A stretch of 64,000 nt of DNA from Ruegeria conchae (GCF_000192475.1 NZ_AEYW01000001.1:248001-312000), one strand, 5' to 3'. Shown: positions 37,420-46,245, counted from the stretch's first letter. Numbers and translations are program-made. The notes: generated from the letters alone by a model not told the origin.

Positions 37420-37973
37420 GCCTGCACCTCGCCGTACCGCCAGACATGCTGTGTTGGACCAATGGCGCTTTCGGCAACAGCGTCGCGAGTCGCACCCAGA
37501 CGCTGCGCCAATGCGTTCGAACGTGTGTTGGACTGCGAAACATAGCTTACGAACCGGCCCGTCCCCAGCAGATCGAAGCCAAAATCGCGAACAGCGCTGC
37601 ACGCTTCTGTCGCGTAACCTTGCATGCGGAACTTGCTTCCGAACATATAGCCAAGCTCGGGCTCGTGGTCGTCCCATTCGAGGCCCAGAATGACGAAGCC
37701 AATGACCTGATCGTCGTCCTTTAGCGAGACCGTGAACAGGCCATGCCCATGCAAAAGCCAGCCCGATGTGTAGTAGGAAAACTCAGTCCAGGCGTCCTGT
37801 TCGGTATCGCCAAAGCTCTCCTTGCAGATCGACGTCCATACCGGCAGGTCGTCCAGAGTAGGCGCGCGCAGAACCAGCCGCCGGGTCCGAATGACCGGCA
37901 GGGCTGCGCGATACTGCGCTGCTGCCATCGCCGCCTTTCCGGACGGGGGCTGGGTGCAGCGTGCTGACGTCAC
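37416..37973 (-). CDS. GNAT acetyltransferase (RimJ/RimL type), first of three
   Basis: The protein has LPVIRTRRLVLRAPTLDDLPVWTSI, FVILGLEWDDHEPELGYMFGSKFRMQGYATEACSAVRDFGFD (CoA loop RMQGYA) and VSQSNTRSNALAQRLGATRD. GTG 37973 gives 185 aa and a GTGA overlap with ffh; ATG 37928, with GGAAAGG before it, gives 170 aa and a more usual N-terminus. It directly follows ffh. Confidence 0.83.
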   Translation of the reverse strand: MTSARCTQPPSGKAAMAAAQYRAALPVIRTRRLVLRAPTLDDLPVWTSICKESFGDTEQDAWTEFSYYTSGWLLHGHGLFTVSLKDDDQVIGFVILGLEWDDHEPELGYMFGSKFRMQGYATEACSAVRDFGFDLLGTGRFVSYVSQSNTRSNALAQRLGATRDAVAESAIGPTQHVWRYGEVQA

Positions 37974-39478
37974 TTTTTCTTTCCGAACCCGCTCAGACCC
38001 GGGGGCAGGCCCATGCCGCCGCCCAGTCCGGGCAGACCGCCGGGCATCTTGCCGCCCATCGCTTTGGCGGCTTGCTCCAGAGCCTTGGGGTCCATGCCGG
38101 CGGCCATTTCCTCGGGGCTGGGGCCGCCTTTGCCGAACATGCCTTTCATGGCTTGTTTCAGCATCTTGCCTTTGCCCATTTTGCCCATCTTCTTCATCAT
38201 GTCCGACATCTGCCGGTGCATCTTGAGCAGTTTGTTGAGGTCGCTGACCTCCATCCCCGAACCGGCGGCGATGCGTTTCTTGCGGCTCGCCTGCAACAGC
38301 TGCGGGTTGGCGCGTTCGCGTTTGGTCATGGATTGGATCATGGCGATCTGCTGGCGCAGGATCTTGTCGTCCAGACCCGCCTGATCCATCTGCTTGGCCA
38401 TCTTGTTCATGCCCGGCATCATGCCCATCATGCCTTGCATGCCGCCCATCTGGATCATCTGTTCAAGCTGCATTTTCAGGTCGTTCATGTTGAACTGACC
38501 TTTGACCATGCGCTTCATCATGCGCTCGGTCTGTTCCATCTCCATCGTTTCCTGGGCTTTTTCGACCAGAGCAACGATGTCGCCCATGCCCAGAATACGA
38601 CCGGCGATCCGGTCCGGCTCGAAGGTTTCGAGCGCGTCCATCTTCTCGCCCAGACCGACAAAGCGAATGGGCTTGCCGGTGACCGCGCGCATAGACAGCG
38701 CCGCACCGCCGCGCCCGTCGCCGTCCATCCGGGTCAAGACCACGCCTGAGATGCCGACCTTAGCGTCGAATTCCTCGGCTACCTCGACGGCGACCTGACC
38801 GGTCAGGCCGTCAACCACCAGCAGGGTCTCGCGCGGGTCAACCGCGTTGCGGACCTGCTCGACCTCGTCCATCAGGACTTCGTCGATATGCAGACGGCCC
38901 GCGGTGTCGAGCATATAGACGTCGTAGCCGCCCAGCGTCGCCTGTTGCTTGGCGCGCTTGGCGATATCAACCGGCGTCTGACCGGGTACGATCGGCAGCG
39001 TATCTACACCAACCTGCGTGCCCAGAACCGCAAGCTGATCCATCGCCGCTGGGCGATAGACGTCGAGCGAGGCCATCAGGACCTTCTTGCCCTCTTTCTC
39101 TTTCAGGCGTTTCGCCAGCTTACCGGTGGTGGTTGTCTTACCGGAACCCTGCAGGCCGACCATCAGGATCGGGGCAGGCGGGTTGTCGATCTTCAGCGCG
39201 CCGGGGTCTTCTTCGCCACGCAGTGTATCTACCAACGCGTCGTGCACGATCTTGACGACCTGCTGGCCGGGCGTGATCGATTTAGTGACAGCTTGACCGG
39301 TCGCCTGTTCCTGCACTTTCTTGACGAACTCGCGCGCCACCGGCAGCGAGACGTCGGCCTCAAGCAGGGCAACGCGGACTTCGCGCAGGGCGGTTTTCAC
39401 GTCTTCTTCAGACAGGGCACCCTGTTTGGTCAGCCGGTCAAAGACGCCAGAGAGGCGTTCGGATAGATTTTCAAACAT
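37970..39478 (-). CDS. ffh: Signal recognition particle protein Ffh
   Basis: Ffh binds signal sequences and 4.5S RNA and delivers ribosomes to FtsY. The 502-aa protein has the N domain, the GTPase G domain (GLQGSGKTTTTGKLA at about 107-121; DTAGRLHIDEVLMDE; TRMDGDGRGGAALS; GLGEKMDALETF), and a Met-rich M domain from about 320 (MGGMQGMMGMMPGMNKMAKQMD). A Gly/Met-rich tail ends FGKKK. The SRP RNA gene was not seen in this window. Confidence 0.97.
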   Translation of the reverse strand: MFENLSERLSGVFDRLTKQGALSEEDVKTALREVRVALLEADVSLPVAREFVKKVQEQATGQAVTKSITPGQQVVKIVHDALVDTLRGEEDPGALKIDNPPAPILMVGLQGSGKTTTTGKLAKRLKEKEGKKVLMASLDVYRPAAMDQLAVLGTQVGVDTLPIVPGQTPVDIAKRAKQQATLGGYDVYMLDTAGRLHIDEVLMDEVEQVRNAVDPRETLLVVDGLTGQVAVEVAEEFDAKVGISGVVLTRMDGDGRGGAALSMRAVTGKPIRFVGLGEKMDALETFEPDRIAGRILGMGDIVALVEKAQETMEMEQTERMMKRMVKGQFNMNDLKMQLEQMIQMGGMQGMMGMMPGMNKMAKQMDQAGLDDKILRQQIAMIQSMTKRERANPQLLQASRKKRIAAGSGMEVSDLNKLLKMHRQMSDMMKKMGKMGKGKMLKQAMKGMFGKGGPSPEEMAAGMDPKALEQAAKAMGGKMPGGLPGLGGGMGLPPGLSGFGKKK

Positions 39479-39547
39479 GCCTTCGGCCTCCTTAGCCGGT
39501 TATCTGGTGGCGTGCCCTAGATAGGACGCGTCGGTTAAATGCACAAA

Positions 39548-39581
39548 CGCCCCCACGGGCGAAACTCGCTGGTGGGGGGCG
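39548..39581 (-). terminator. GC-rich hairpin upstream of ffh
   Basis: CGCCCCCA (39548-39555) and TGGGGGGCG (39573-39581) form a strong stem, followed on the minus strand by TTTGTGCATTT. It lies 58 bp after the stop of the 172-aa membrane protein gene and 70 bp before the ffh start, so it may end that gene's transcript or belong to the ffh leader. Confidence 0.5.
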
Positions 39582-39638
39582 ATCCCTGAACGACTCAAGG
39601 GACCGGAAGATCAAACGCTTCCGGATGTTGGCGGCGAT

Positions 39639-40157
39639 TTAGGCCGATTGGCTGGCAGAGTCAACCTTGTGTGCCGGAAGCCAGTCATTGACCGCATCCA
39701 CCAACCGATGCGCACCGCGCCCGCTGGAATAGGCCTCAACAATGGGATGGCGTCCGGCGCTCATGCCTTCATCCAGTATCAGGACAGGGCGATAAAGGGT
39801 CGATGTGCCATTGTCGCTACGTGAGGTCGTGCTTTCGGTTTCCGCGTGCGAAAGGTTTGAAAGAACGTGTTCCACTTGTTCGTACCCAAAGACCGACTGC
39901 CTGCGAATAGTGATGCTGTTCTTATCGCGGTCCAGAATGACCTGCACGCGCCGGACAAAGGCGCAAAATGCACCAAAGCCCATGCCTCCACCGAATAGTG
40001 CGAAGAAAATGCCGAAGAAGATACCCTCGCCGCCTTCACTGGCCATGAAGACGCCCGCGCCGACAAAGGCCAGAATGAAGAGAACCAGCGTGATGCCGAT
40101 GAACCATGGGGTATTGGACAGGATCAACTGGTTCGGAGTGTTGCGAGTGACTTTCAT
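39639..40157 (-). CDS. Hypothetical membrane protein
   Basis: The 172-aa protein has two TM helices near the start (WFIGITLVLFILAFVGAGVFMA and IFFGIFFALFGGGMGFGAFCAF, residues 18-65) and then a soluble domain of beta character (VQVILDRDKNSITIRRQSVFGYEQVEHVLSNLS). I do not recognise a named family. It is divergent from the tRNA-editing gene. Confidence 0.75.
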   Translation of the reverse strand: MKVTRNTPNQLILSNTPWFIGITLVLFILAFVGAGVFMASEGGEGIFFGIFFALFGGGMGFGAFCAFVRRVQVILDRDKNSITIRRQSVFGYEQVEHVLSNLSHAETESTTSRSDNGTSTLYRPVLILDEGMSAGRHPIVEAYSSGRGAHRLVDAVNDWLPAHKVDSASQSA

Positions 40158-40246
40158 GGCGGCACGCTAGCACCGAATACCGTGCCTGTCGTGGCTTGAA
40201 TTTACCTGTCGGTTGAGCGATGAGCGCGTCATACGAGGAGGTTTCC

Positions 40247-40777
40247 ATGGACGCATCATCCGCATTTCAGGATACATTACCGCTCAGCTCGGATGCGCTT
40301 TTGGCGCAGCTGGATGAATGGGGGCTGTCCTATCGGTTGCACACTCATATCCCGCTGCGCACTGTTGAAGATGCCAAAGGGGTCGAAGGCCAGTTCATGG
40401 TGCCGGGCGAAAACACGCTGCGGCTTAAGAACCTGTATCTGCGCGACAAGAAAAAGCGGAACTATCTGGTGACGCTGGAACAAAGCCGCGAGATCGACCT
40501 TAAGGCGCTGGGCGCGGAGTTGGGGATTGGTAACCTGTCCTTCGGCTCGGCGGATCGGTTGTTTCAGAATCTGGGCATTCGCCCCGGCGCGGTCAGCCCG
40601 CTGGCGATGATAAACGGGGTTGAGAACAACGTTAAATTCTTCATGGACGAAGCCGCACAACAGGCCGATGTCATCAACATGCATCCTTTGGTCAACGACC
40701 GAACCGTTGTTTTGGTGCGTGAAGACCTGATGGCGTTCTTTGATAAGATCGGGTGCGAGGTGACCTGGCTGCCGTGA
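40247..40777 (+). CDS. YbaK/ProX-type aminoacyl-tRNA deacylase (ProXp-ala/PrdX-like)
   Basis: This 176-aa free-standing editing domain would hydrolyse Ala mischarged on tRNA-Pro. Family features include HIPLRTVEDAKGVEG, TLRLKNLYLRDKKKRNYLVTL with the conserved lysine, LSFGSADRLFQNLGIRPGAVSPLAMING and FMDEAAQQADVINMHPLVND. ATG 40247 is preceded by GAGGAGG; a longer frame start at 40220 is unnecessary. It ends base-to-base with the convergent racemase gene. Confidence 0.87.
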   Translation: MDASSAFQDTLPLSSDALLAQLDEWGLSYRLHTHIPLRTVEDAKGVEGQFMVPGENTLRLKNLYLRDKKKRNYLVTLEQSREIDLKALGAELGIGNLSFGSADRLFQNLGIRPGAVSPLAMINGVENNVKFFMDEAAQQADVINMHPLVNDRTVVLVREDLMAFFDKIGCEVTWLP

Positions 40778-41518
40778 TCACCCTTCAAGCGCTTCGTTCA
40801 ATGCGGCAGCGACATGGGCGGCAGAGGGGTTGATGAACAGGTGACCATCCGCCTCGAACACCGGATCGTCCAGATGATCGGGGAAGGCCAGGGGCAACTC
40901 GGTACAGGCCAGCAAGATCGCCGTTCCGGGTGCGGCGTGTTTGTTGCAGAAGGCCAGCAGGCGCGCATGTGCGGTGTCGGATGCGCCGCCGTAGAAATCA
41001 CTGTCGATCATCGCCTGCATCTCGGCGATCTCGGGCTCGGGCAGGCGTGTGTTTGCCGTGATACCCTCGGCGGCCAACCGGTCGGCATAGTTTGTGGCCT
41101 GCATGGTGACTGCGGTTCCAAGGACCAAAGCATTGGTGGCGCCGGTCGAGGTGGTCGCGTCGGCGGTTGCGTCAAAAATGCTGAGAATAGGCATGGAGAC
41201 GCCTTCGCGGATCGCGTGAAGCCGCGCGTGTGGCGTATTGGAGGCGATGATGCCGAAATCGCAGCCTGCGTGTTCCAAAGTCAGCAGCGCTTCGCGGAAC
41301 ACTGCGTCGAAAGCGGCCCAGCTGTCTTCGTCACCGGCCACGCCGCGCAAGGCGCGGGTTTTGGCTTGGGTGACGGATTCGATGGTCATGGGTGGGATGG
41401 GCAGCGGCGATCCGTGGCCGCGTTCAGCAAAATACCGACCCGCGCCTTCAGCGATCGCCCGGTAGTAGTCGACAGTTGAGGCCCAGCCAACACCGCCCAA
41501 TATTCCAATCTTCTTCAT
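40778..41518 (-). CDS. Aspartate/glutamate racemase-family protein with one catalytic Cys
   Basis: The 246-aa protein begins KKIGILGGVGWASTVDYYR as in the Asp/Glu racemase family. The second catalytic cysteine is present (LLACTELPLA, C205), but the first is Ser (IIASNTPH, S93). One-base-mechanism substitution of this kind is seen in broad-specificity members such as YgeA (Thr), so racemase activity on other substrates remains possible. Confidence 0.82.
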   Translation of the reverse strand: MKKIGILGGVGWASTVDYYRAIAEGAGRYFAERGHGSPLPIPPMTIESVTQAKTRALRGVAGDEDSWAAFDAVFREALLTLEHAGCDFGIIASNTPHARLHAIREGVSMPILSIFDATADATTSTGATNALVLGTAVTMQATNYADRLAAEGITANTRLPEPEIAEMQAMIDSDFYGGASDTAHARLLAFCNKHAAPGTAILLACTELPLAFPDHLDDPVFEADGHLFINPSAAHVAAALNEALEG

Positions 41519-41527
41519 GTGAAACGC

Positions 41528-41559
41528 CCAGTCTGCCGATTTGCCTTGGCGCAGACTGG
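41528..41559 (-). terminator. Hairpin between azoR and the racemase gene
   Basis: CCAGTCTG (41528-41535) and CAGACTGG (41552-41559) form an 8-bp stem with a 16-nt loop, 24 bp after the azoR stop on the minus strand. There is no T-tract, so its strength as a terminator is uncertain. Confidence 0.45.
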
Positions 41560-41582
41560 ACGGTTCAAGGGGGTCAGGTCAA

Positions 41583-42164
41583 TCAGGCCGCCAGTTCAGT
41601 GACAGCTTTCTGCGCATTGGACAGGGTTGTTTCGGGGTCCAGTGCCATGCGATCAGCGGCGATGACCTCCACATCATGGATGCCGATGAAGCCCAGAACA
41701 TGGCGCGCATAGGTGGTGGCAAAGTCAATCTCGGACCCGACAGCGGTACCACCCGAGGCTACGGCGAGGATGGCGCGTTTGCCATCCAGCAGGCCTTTCG
41801 GACCTTCCTCGGAATAGGCGAATGTCAGACCCGCGCGGGCGACCAGATCAATCCAGGCTTTGAAGGCTGCCGGGACCGAGAAGTTGTAGATCGGCAGGCC
41901 GATGACGATGGTATCCGCCTTTTGCAGTTCCGACACCAGCTCGTCCGACAAGGACAGAACGTCCTGCTGGACAACGTCGCGCTGATCGGCGGGGGTGAAA
42001 TTGGCAGCGATCCAGTCTTCGGTGATAAGGGGCAGGGGAGAGGCGAGATCGCGGCGGATAATACGCCCGGCGTTCAGGTGGCGAACCACGCGTTCGGACA
42101 GATCGCGGGTGGCTGAACCGGTGCGGCGGGCTGAGGCGTCGATGTGCAGGATGGTTTGGGTCAT
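41583..42164 (-). CDS. azoR: FMN-dependent NADH-azoreductase
   Basis: The 193-aa flavodoxin-fold quinone/azo reductase starts TQTILHIDASARRTGSATRDLSERVVRHL (FMN phosphate loop SARRTGS) and has GLPIYNFSVPAAFKAWIDLVARAGLTFAYSEEGPKGLL, the typical AzoR dimer/FMN block, then AVASGG. The start is ATG 42164; the frame upstream to 42230 reaches into the LysR promoter region. It is divergent from a LysR gene, the usual pair for quinone-stress control. Confidence 0.88.
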   Translation of the reverse strand: MTQTILHIDASARRTGSATRDLSERVVRHLNAGRIIRRDLASPLPLITEDWIAANFTPADQRDVVQQDVLSLSDELVSELQKADTIVIGLPIYNFSVPAAFKAWIDLVARAGLTFAYSEEGPKGLLDGKRAILAVASGGTAVGSEIDFATTYARHVLGFIGIHDVEVIAADRMALDPETTLSNAQKAVTELAA

Positions 42165-42212
42165 TTCGGAGGTCCTAAACTGTGGAATTAGCTTTTGCCG
42201 CCCCAATATGGC

Positions 42213-42229
42213 TGTTGCGAATGTGAACA
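42213..42229. promoter_or_regulatory. Candidate LysR site between azoR and lysR
   Basis: TGTT-N9-AACA, a T-N11-A type dyad, lies 49 bp before the azoR start and 54 bp before the LysR start. It is the best LysR-like motif in the gap, but short. Confidence 0.35.
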
Positions 42230-42283
42230 AAACTCGGATATATCAACAAGCATTGTTAGAATTTGCACAGTGGAACAGATGCA

Positions 42284-43162
42284 ATGGACAATTGGGATGA
42301 AGTAAGAACCGCCTATCAGGTGGCGCGCATGGGAACGGTCAGCGGCGCGGCGGATGTATTGGGCGTACACCACGCCACCGTGATCCGCCATATCGACGCG
42401 ATCGAGGCACGGCTGGGCGTCAAATTGTTTCAGCGTCATGCGCGCGGCTATACCCCGACCGAAGCAGGTAAGGATCTGTTGCGTGTAGCGCAGGCGACCG
42501 AAGATCAGTTCAACCAGTTGGTTGGCCGCATGAAGGGGCGCGGAGATGATGTCGCGGGCGAACTGGTGGTGACCTCGCTGGCCTCGCTTGCGCCTTTGAT
42601 CGTGCCGACCTTGAGCGAATTTCAGCAAACCCATCCGGGTCTGATTGTGCGCTATCTGACCGGCGACCGCCTGTTTCGACTGGAATATGGCGAAGCGCAT
42701 GTGGCTATTCGCGCAGGGGCCGCGCCGGATCAGCCGGACAATGTGGTGCAGCCTTTCATTGCGCAAGAAGTCGGGCTGTTCGCGAGCAAAGGCTATATCG
42801 CACGCCACGGTAAACCTTCGAGCGTCGAGGATTTCGCCAATCACCACTTCGTCGGCAATGATGACGAAAACAGCCGCGCGCCGTTTTCCCGCTGGCTGCG
42901 TGCCAATGCACCGGAACCGGCAATCACCTTCCGCTGCACCAACAATTTCTGCATGCGCGAGGCGGTTCTGGCCGGGGCTGGCATCGGCTTTATGGCCCGT
43001 TGGGAGGCCGCGCGCGATCCCGATCTGGTTGAGGTTATGGAGCCTCTACCCGAGTGGTCCGGCAAGCTGTGGCTGGTGACCCATGTGGATCTGCACCGGA
43101 CGACCAAGGTGCAGGCGTTTCTGTCATTCCTGAAAGATCAATCCAAAGGCTGGCTGCCGTGA
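42284..43162 (+). CDS. LysR-family transcriptional regulator
   Basis: The 292-aa regulator has an N-terminal winged helix-turn-helix (VRTAYQVARMGTVSGAADVLGVHHATVIRHIDAIEARLGVKLFQRHARGYTPTEAG) and a periplasmic-binding-like effector domain from about 90 to 290. It diverges from azoR, which it probably controls, and its stop overlaps the start of a DMT transporter (GTGA), so the exporter is co-expressed. ATG 42284 was chosen; TTG 42263 is an alternative. Confidence 0.87.
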   Translation: MDNWDEVRTAYQVARMGTVSGAADVLGVHHATVIRHIDAIEARLGVKLFQRHARGYTPTEAGKDLLRVAQATEDQFNQLVGRMKGRGDDVAGELVVTSLASLAPLIVPTLSEFQQTHPGLIVRYLTGDRLFRLEYGEAHVAIRAGAAPDQPDNVVQPFIAQEVGLFASKGYIARHGKPSSVEDFANHHFVGNDDENSRAPFSRWLRANAPEPAITFRCTNNFCMREAVLAGAGIGFMARWEAARDPDLVEVMEPLPEWSGKLWLVTHVDLHRTTKVQAFLSFLKDQSKGWLP

Positions 43163-44070
43163 CACCACAAGCACACGGCCATCTGGCCATGCTGACATTC
43201 TCGGCCTTAGTGGCGGGCAGCTTCTCGCTTGGCTCAATGGTGGCAAACGAGATCGCACCGTCGGCGATCACTGCAGCGCGCTTTGCCATTGCGGCAGTGG
43301 TGATCGGCATCGCCGCCCTTGCCACAACAGGCATATCGCGCAGCGCTGCCCAAGCGCCCTGGCGCTATCTGGTACTGGGCGGGTTGTTTGGGTCGTATTT
43401 CGTCTTGATGTTCTACGGCCTCAAAACCGCGCCACCCGTCAGTGCGGCTGCGGTATTTACCTTGACGCCGGTCATTTCGGCTCTGGCTGGCTGGGTGCTG
43501 CTGCGTCAGATCACTACCGCGCGCATGGCGCTGGCCCTGACCGTTGGCGCGGTCGGCGCGCTTTGGGTAATCTTCCGGGCTGATTGGCAGGCCTTTCAAA
43601 CCTTCGAAATCGGAGGCGGAGAGATCATCTATTTCTGGGGATGCGCTGCCCACGCCGTCTATACCCCGATGGTGCGTCGCCTGAACCGGGGAGAGCCTGC
43701 GGTAGTGTTTACCTTCGGAACACTGGTGGCCGGGTGCCTTATCCTGACGCTGTGGGGCTGGTCCGATATCCGCGCGACCGATTGGGCGAACCTACCCAGG
43801 ATTGTCTGGGTAACGCTGCTCTACATTTCGCTATTCGCGACGGCGGCCAGCTTTGTACTTGTTCAGTTTGCGGCGCTGTGTCTGCCTGCAGCCAAGGTCA
43901 TGGCTTATACGTATCTGATTCCCAGCTGGGTCATCTTGTGGGAGATCGGGCTCGGGCGTCCTGCACCAACGGCCTTGGTATTGGTTGGGGCGGCTTTGAC
44001 AGCCATTGCGTTGCTGATGCTGCTGAAAGGAGAAGACACTTCTTCCAAACCTGTTCTGACACTGGATTGA
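43159..44070 (+). CDS. DMT-superfamily (EamA) transporter
   Basis: The 303-aa protein has ten hydrophobic segments in two EamA repeats (GSFSLGSMVANEIAPSAITAARFAIAAVVIGIAAL in the first; EIIYFWGCAAHAVYTPMVRRL and FATAASFVLVQFAALCLPAAKVMAYTYLIPSW in the second). The start is GTG 43159, overlapping the LysR TGA; an ATG at 43189 is also possible. The frame continuing upstream inside lysR is a shadow. A metabolite export role is inferred from the family. Confidence 0.85.
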   Translation: MTPQAHGHLAMLTFSALVAGSFSLGSMVANEIAPSAITAARFAIAAVVIGIAALATTGISRSAAQAPWRYLVLGGLFGSYFVLMFYGLKTAPPVSAAAVFTLTPVISALAGWVLLRQITTARMALALTVGAVGALWVIFRADWQAFQTFEIGGGEIIYFWGCAAHAVYTPMVRRLNRGEPAVVFTFGTLVAGCLILTLWGWSDIRATDWANLPRIVWVTLLYISLFATAASFVLVQFAALCLPAAKVMAYTYLIPSWVILWEIGLGRPAPTALVLVGAALTAIALLMLLKGEDTSSKPVLTLD

Positions 44071-44139
44071 ATCTTGCCTTCTGAATCGGGTCTGGCAAGT
44101 TGGCCGGTACTAAGAGCTATTTGAGTGCGGAGTTTCGCT

Positions 44140-44418
44140 ATGAAATCAACCCTCCTTGTTCCTGTGCTGTTTGCCTTGTCCGCTTGTGCAACCGGAGGAG
44201 TGAACGACGCCGCGCAGGCTGACCTGCAGGCAAGCTGCGAGGCTCTGGTAGGTGCTGAAACCGGGACCGGGCCAAGTGGTGTCAAAGCAATCTCGACGCA
44301 ATCCGGACCGACTGGCTCGGTCACCAGTGTTTTCGTGGCAGGGGCAGAGGCGCCATGGCTTTGCCGGGCCGATGCGACCGGCGTCGTGACCGGGGTCGAA
44401 TACAGCCGAGAAGGTTAG
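44140..44418 (+). CDS. Small hypothetical lipoprotein
   Basis: The 92-aa protein has a lipoprotein signal (KSTLLVPVLFALSAC, lipobox LSAC) and a mature part with two more cysteines (ASCEALV, APWLCRA) that may form a disulfide. GCGGAG lies 7 nt before ATG 44140. I do not recognise the family. Confidence 0.72.
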   Translation: MKSTLLVPVLFALSACATGGVNDAAQADLQASCEALVGAETGTGPSGVKAISTQSGPTGSVTSVFVAGAEAPWLCRADATGVVTGVEYSREG

Positions 44419-44502
44419 GCTAACAGCTCCCAGCGCCTTTGAGGTAGGTCAAAGTGGTTATATGCGAATTTCTCTATGCTTTTTGGCGAGGAGGAAAATG
44501 CA

Positions 44503-44916
44503 ATGTTCAAACATATTATGGTCCCAGTCGACCTGCACCTGCCACCCGAGGTCAAGAAGGCGACTGAAGTTGCTGCACAATTGGCCAATTGGCAAGGTGC
44601 CAAAGTGACCGTCGTAAGTGTCACGGGCACCCAGCTCGGGGATGTTAATCTGTCGAAAGACGCAATTGAGCAAAAGCTGAAGGACTGCGCTGGCGAGATT
44701 GCAGAACAAAGCGGCGCTCCGGTTGCCACACGCAACATACACTCGGTCGATGTCGCTGCCGAAGTCGATGGCGATCTGACCCGCGCGGCAGAAGATATTG
44801 GTGCTGATCTGATTGTGGTCGGGACTCACGCCCCAAGGATCACAGACTATATCTTTTCCAGTCATGCCGGTTATCTGGCCAAACACGCCAGCATGTCAGT
44901 TTTTGTGGTGCGTTGA
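44503..44916 (+). CDS. Universal stress protein (UspA family)
   Basis: The 137-aa protein starts MFKHIMVPVDL and ends GADLIVVGTHAPRITDYIFSSHAGYLAKHASMSVFVVR. The ATP-binding signature G-x2-G-x9-G-S/T is altered (GTHAPRITDYIFSSHA), so this may be a non-ATP-binding Usp. GGAGG 9 nt before ATG 44503 fixes the start. It is convergent with the ArsR gene 3 bp away. Confidence 0.87.
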   Translation: MFKHIMVPVDLHLPPEVKKATEVAAQLANWQGAKVTVVSVTGTQLGDVNLSKDAIEQKLKDCAGEIAEQSGAPVATRNIHSVDVAAEVDGDLTRAAEDIGADLIVVGTHAPRITDYIFSSHAGYLAKHASMSVFVVR

Positions 44917-44919
44917 AAC

Positions 44920-45252
44920 TCAGGCCTCGTCCGAGGGCAGTTCGACCTCGAGGAACCGCTCGAACGCATCCAGATTGACCGGTTCGAACTGTCCGAAACC
45001 CTGCATCCAGACCGACGCCGCACGCAGGGCGTCAGGCTCTAGCTTGCACCACTTAACCCGCCCTCGTTTTTCCTGAGAAATCAGCCCGGCCTTGGTCAGG
45101 ATCACCAAGTGTTTCGAGATCGCAGCCAATGACATGTCGAACGGCTCAGCCACGTCGGTCACGGCCATATCGTCCTCCAGCAACATCGCAAGGATGGTGC
45201 GGCGGGTGGGGTCGCCGAGGGCCGCAAAAACAGTGTCGAGGTCATTGGACAT
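44920..45252 (-). CDS. ArsR-family transcriptional regulator
   Basis: The 110-aa winged-helix protein has LDTVFAALGDPTRRTILAMLLEDDMAVTDVAEPFDMSLAAISKHLVILTKAGLISQEKRGRVKWCKLEP. No metal-binding CxC in the recognition helix is present, so it is likely one of the ArsR members that do not sense metals. It is divergent from a DMT exporter, its probable target. Confidence 0.86.
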   Translation of the reverse strand: MSNDLDTVFAALGDPTRRTILAMLLEDDMAVTDVAEPFDMSLAAISKHLVILTKAGLISQEKRGRVKWCKLEPDALRAASVWMQGFGQFEPVNLDAFERFLEVELPSDEA

Positions 45253-45333
45253 GGCTCATTCCTAAAGCGCAAGAACCGGTTTGACAATTTTCGCTGCAAC
45301 GACAAGGTGCCAGCAAACAAAAAAGGTTTGGGT

Positions 45334-46245
45334 ATGGCACTGAAATACTGGTTGGTGATTTGCATACTTGGCATCGGCTGGGGCATGTCATTCATGTTCA
45401 ATGCCATTCTGCTGCGCGAGCTTGGGCCACTGTCGGTATCGATGGGGCGTGTGGGTTTTGGTGCGTTGGGGTGCTGGGTCTATGTGTTGGGCGCCCGTTT
45501 GCAAGTCAATCTGACCTTCGGTCGCGCAGCCGGGTTGCTGGGATTTGGCGTGCTCAGCTATGCTGCTCCGTTTGCCTTTTATGCCTTGGGTCAGCAGCAT
45601 ATAGGTGCTGGCGTCGCAGGGATCGTGAATGCCACGACGCCCGCCTTTGCGGTTGTTGTATCACATTTCTGGCCCAGAGGAGAGCGGGCGACGCTATTGA
45701 AATCCCTGGGCGTGGTCTGTGGTTTTGCGGGTATCGTAGTATTGTCGTTGCCGGTGCTAAACTCAGGCGCAAAATCCGAGTTCTGGGCAATTCTTCTCAC
45801 CTTGTGCGCCCCTGTCTGCTATGCCTTTTCGGTCAACATCGCGCGCGCCTTCCGGGAAATGCCGCCGGTTGTTCTGGTCGCGCTGGCCCTGACGGGCGCG
45901 ACACTGGCAATAGCTCCGCTAGCCTTGTGGCGCGAAGGCGTGCCCCATATCACCCGGATCGAAACCTGGGCTTCGCTGGCCATGATCGGCTTTGTACTAA
46001 CCTCCGCAGCCTTTATCGCATTCTACTGGCTTCTTCCCAAAGTGGGACCAACGAATATATCGACGGTCACCCTGATCGCTCCGGTCTCTGCGCTGGTGCT
46101 GGGAACATGGGTGCTGAATGAGACGCTTCGGCCCGAGCACCTGTTGGGCATGGGGGCAATTCTTGTCGGGCTTTTGCTTATCGACGGGCGGATCGTCAGG
46201 CGCAGGCAGCGGGATGCAGTTGGAAAAGATCAACCGAAAGGTTGA
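45334..46245 (+). CDS. DMT-superfamily (EamA) transporter
   Basis: The 303-aa protein carries two EamA repeats with about ten TM helices (YWLVICILGIGWGMSFMFNAILL; IGAGVAGIVNATTPAFAVVVSHFWP; NISTVTLIAPVSALVLGTWVLNETL). ATG 45334 is used; the frame from GTG 45307 adds a basic leader. It lies 81 bp from the divergent ArsR gene. Substrate unknown. Confidence 0.84.
   Translation: MALKYWLVICILGIGWGMSFMFNAILLRELGPLSVSMGRVGFGALGCWVYVLGARLQVNLTFGRAAGLLGFGVLSYAAPFAFYALGQQHIGAGVAGIVNATTPAFAVVVSHFWPRGERATLLKSLGVVCGFAGIVVLSLPVLNSGAKSEFWAILLTLCAPVCYAFSVNIARAFREMPPVVLVALALTGATLAIAPLALWREGVPHITRIETWASLAMIGFVLTSAAFIAFYWLLPKVGPTNISTVTLIAPVSALVLGTWVLNETLRPEHLLGMGAILVGLLLIDGRIVRRRQRDAVGKDQPKG

Noticed and set aside
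36868-37677. 269-aa version of the second GNAT with an 86-residue N-terminal extension
   Set aside because: The extension lies inside the first GNAT gene; the ATGA overlap at 37416-37419 gives the proper start.
43054-43158. Upstream extension of the DMT transporter frame into lysR
   Set aside because: The GTG at 43159 overlaps the lysR stop (GTGA), and the upstream part is a shadow of the LysR C-terminus.
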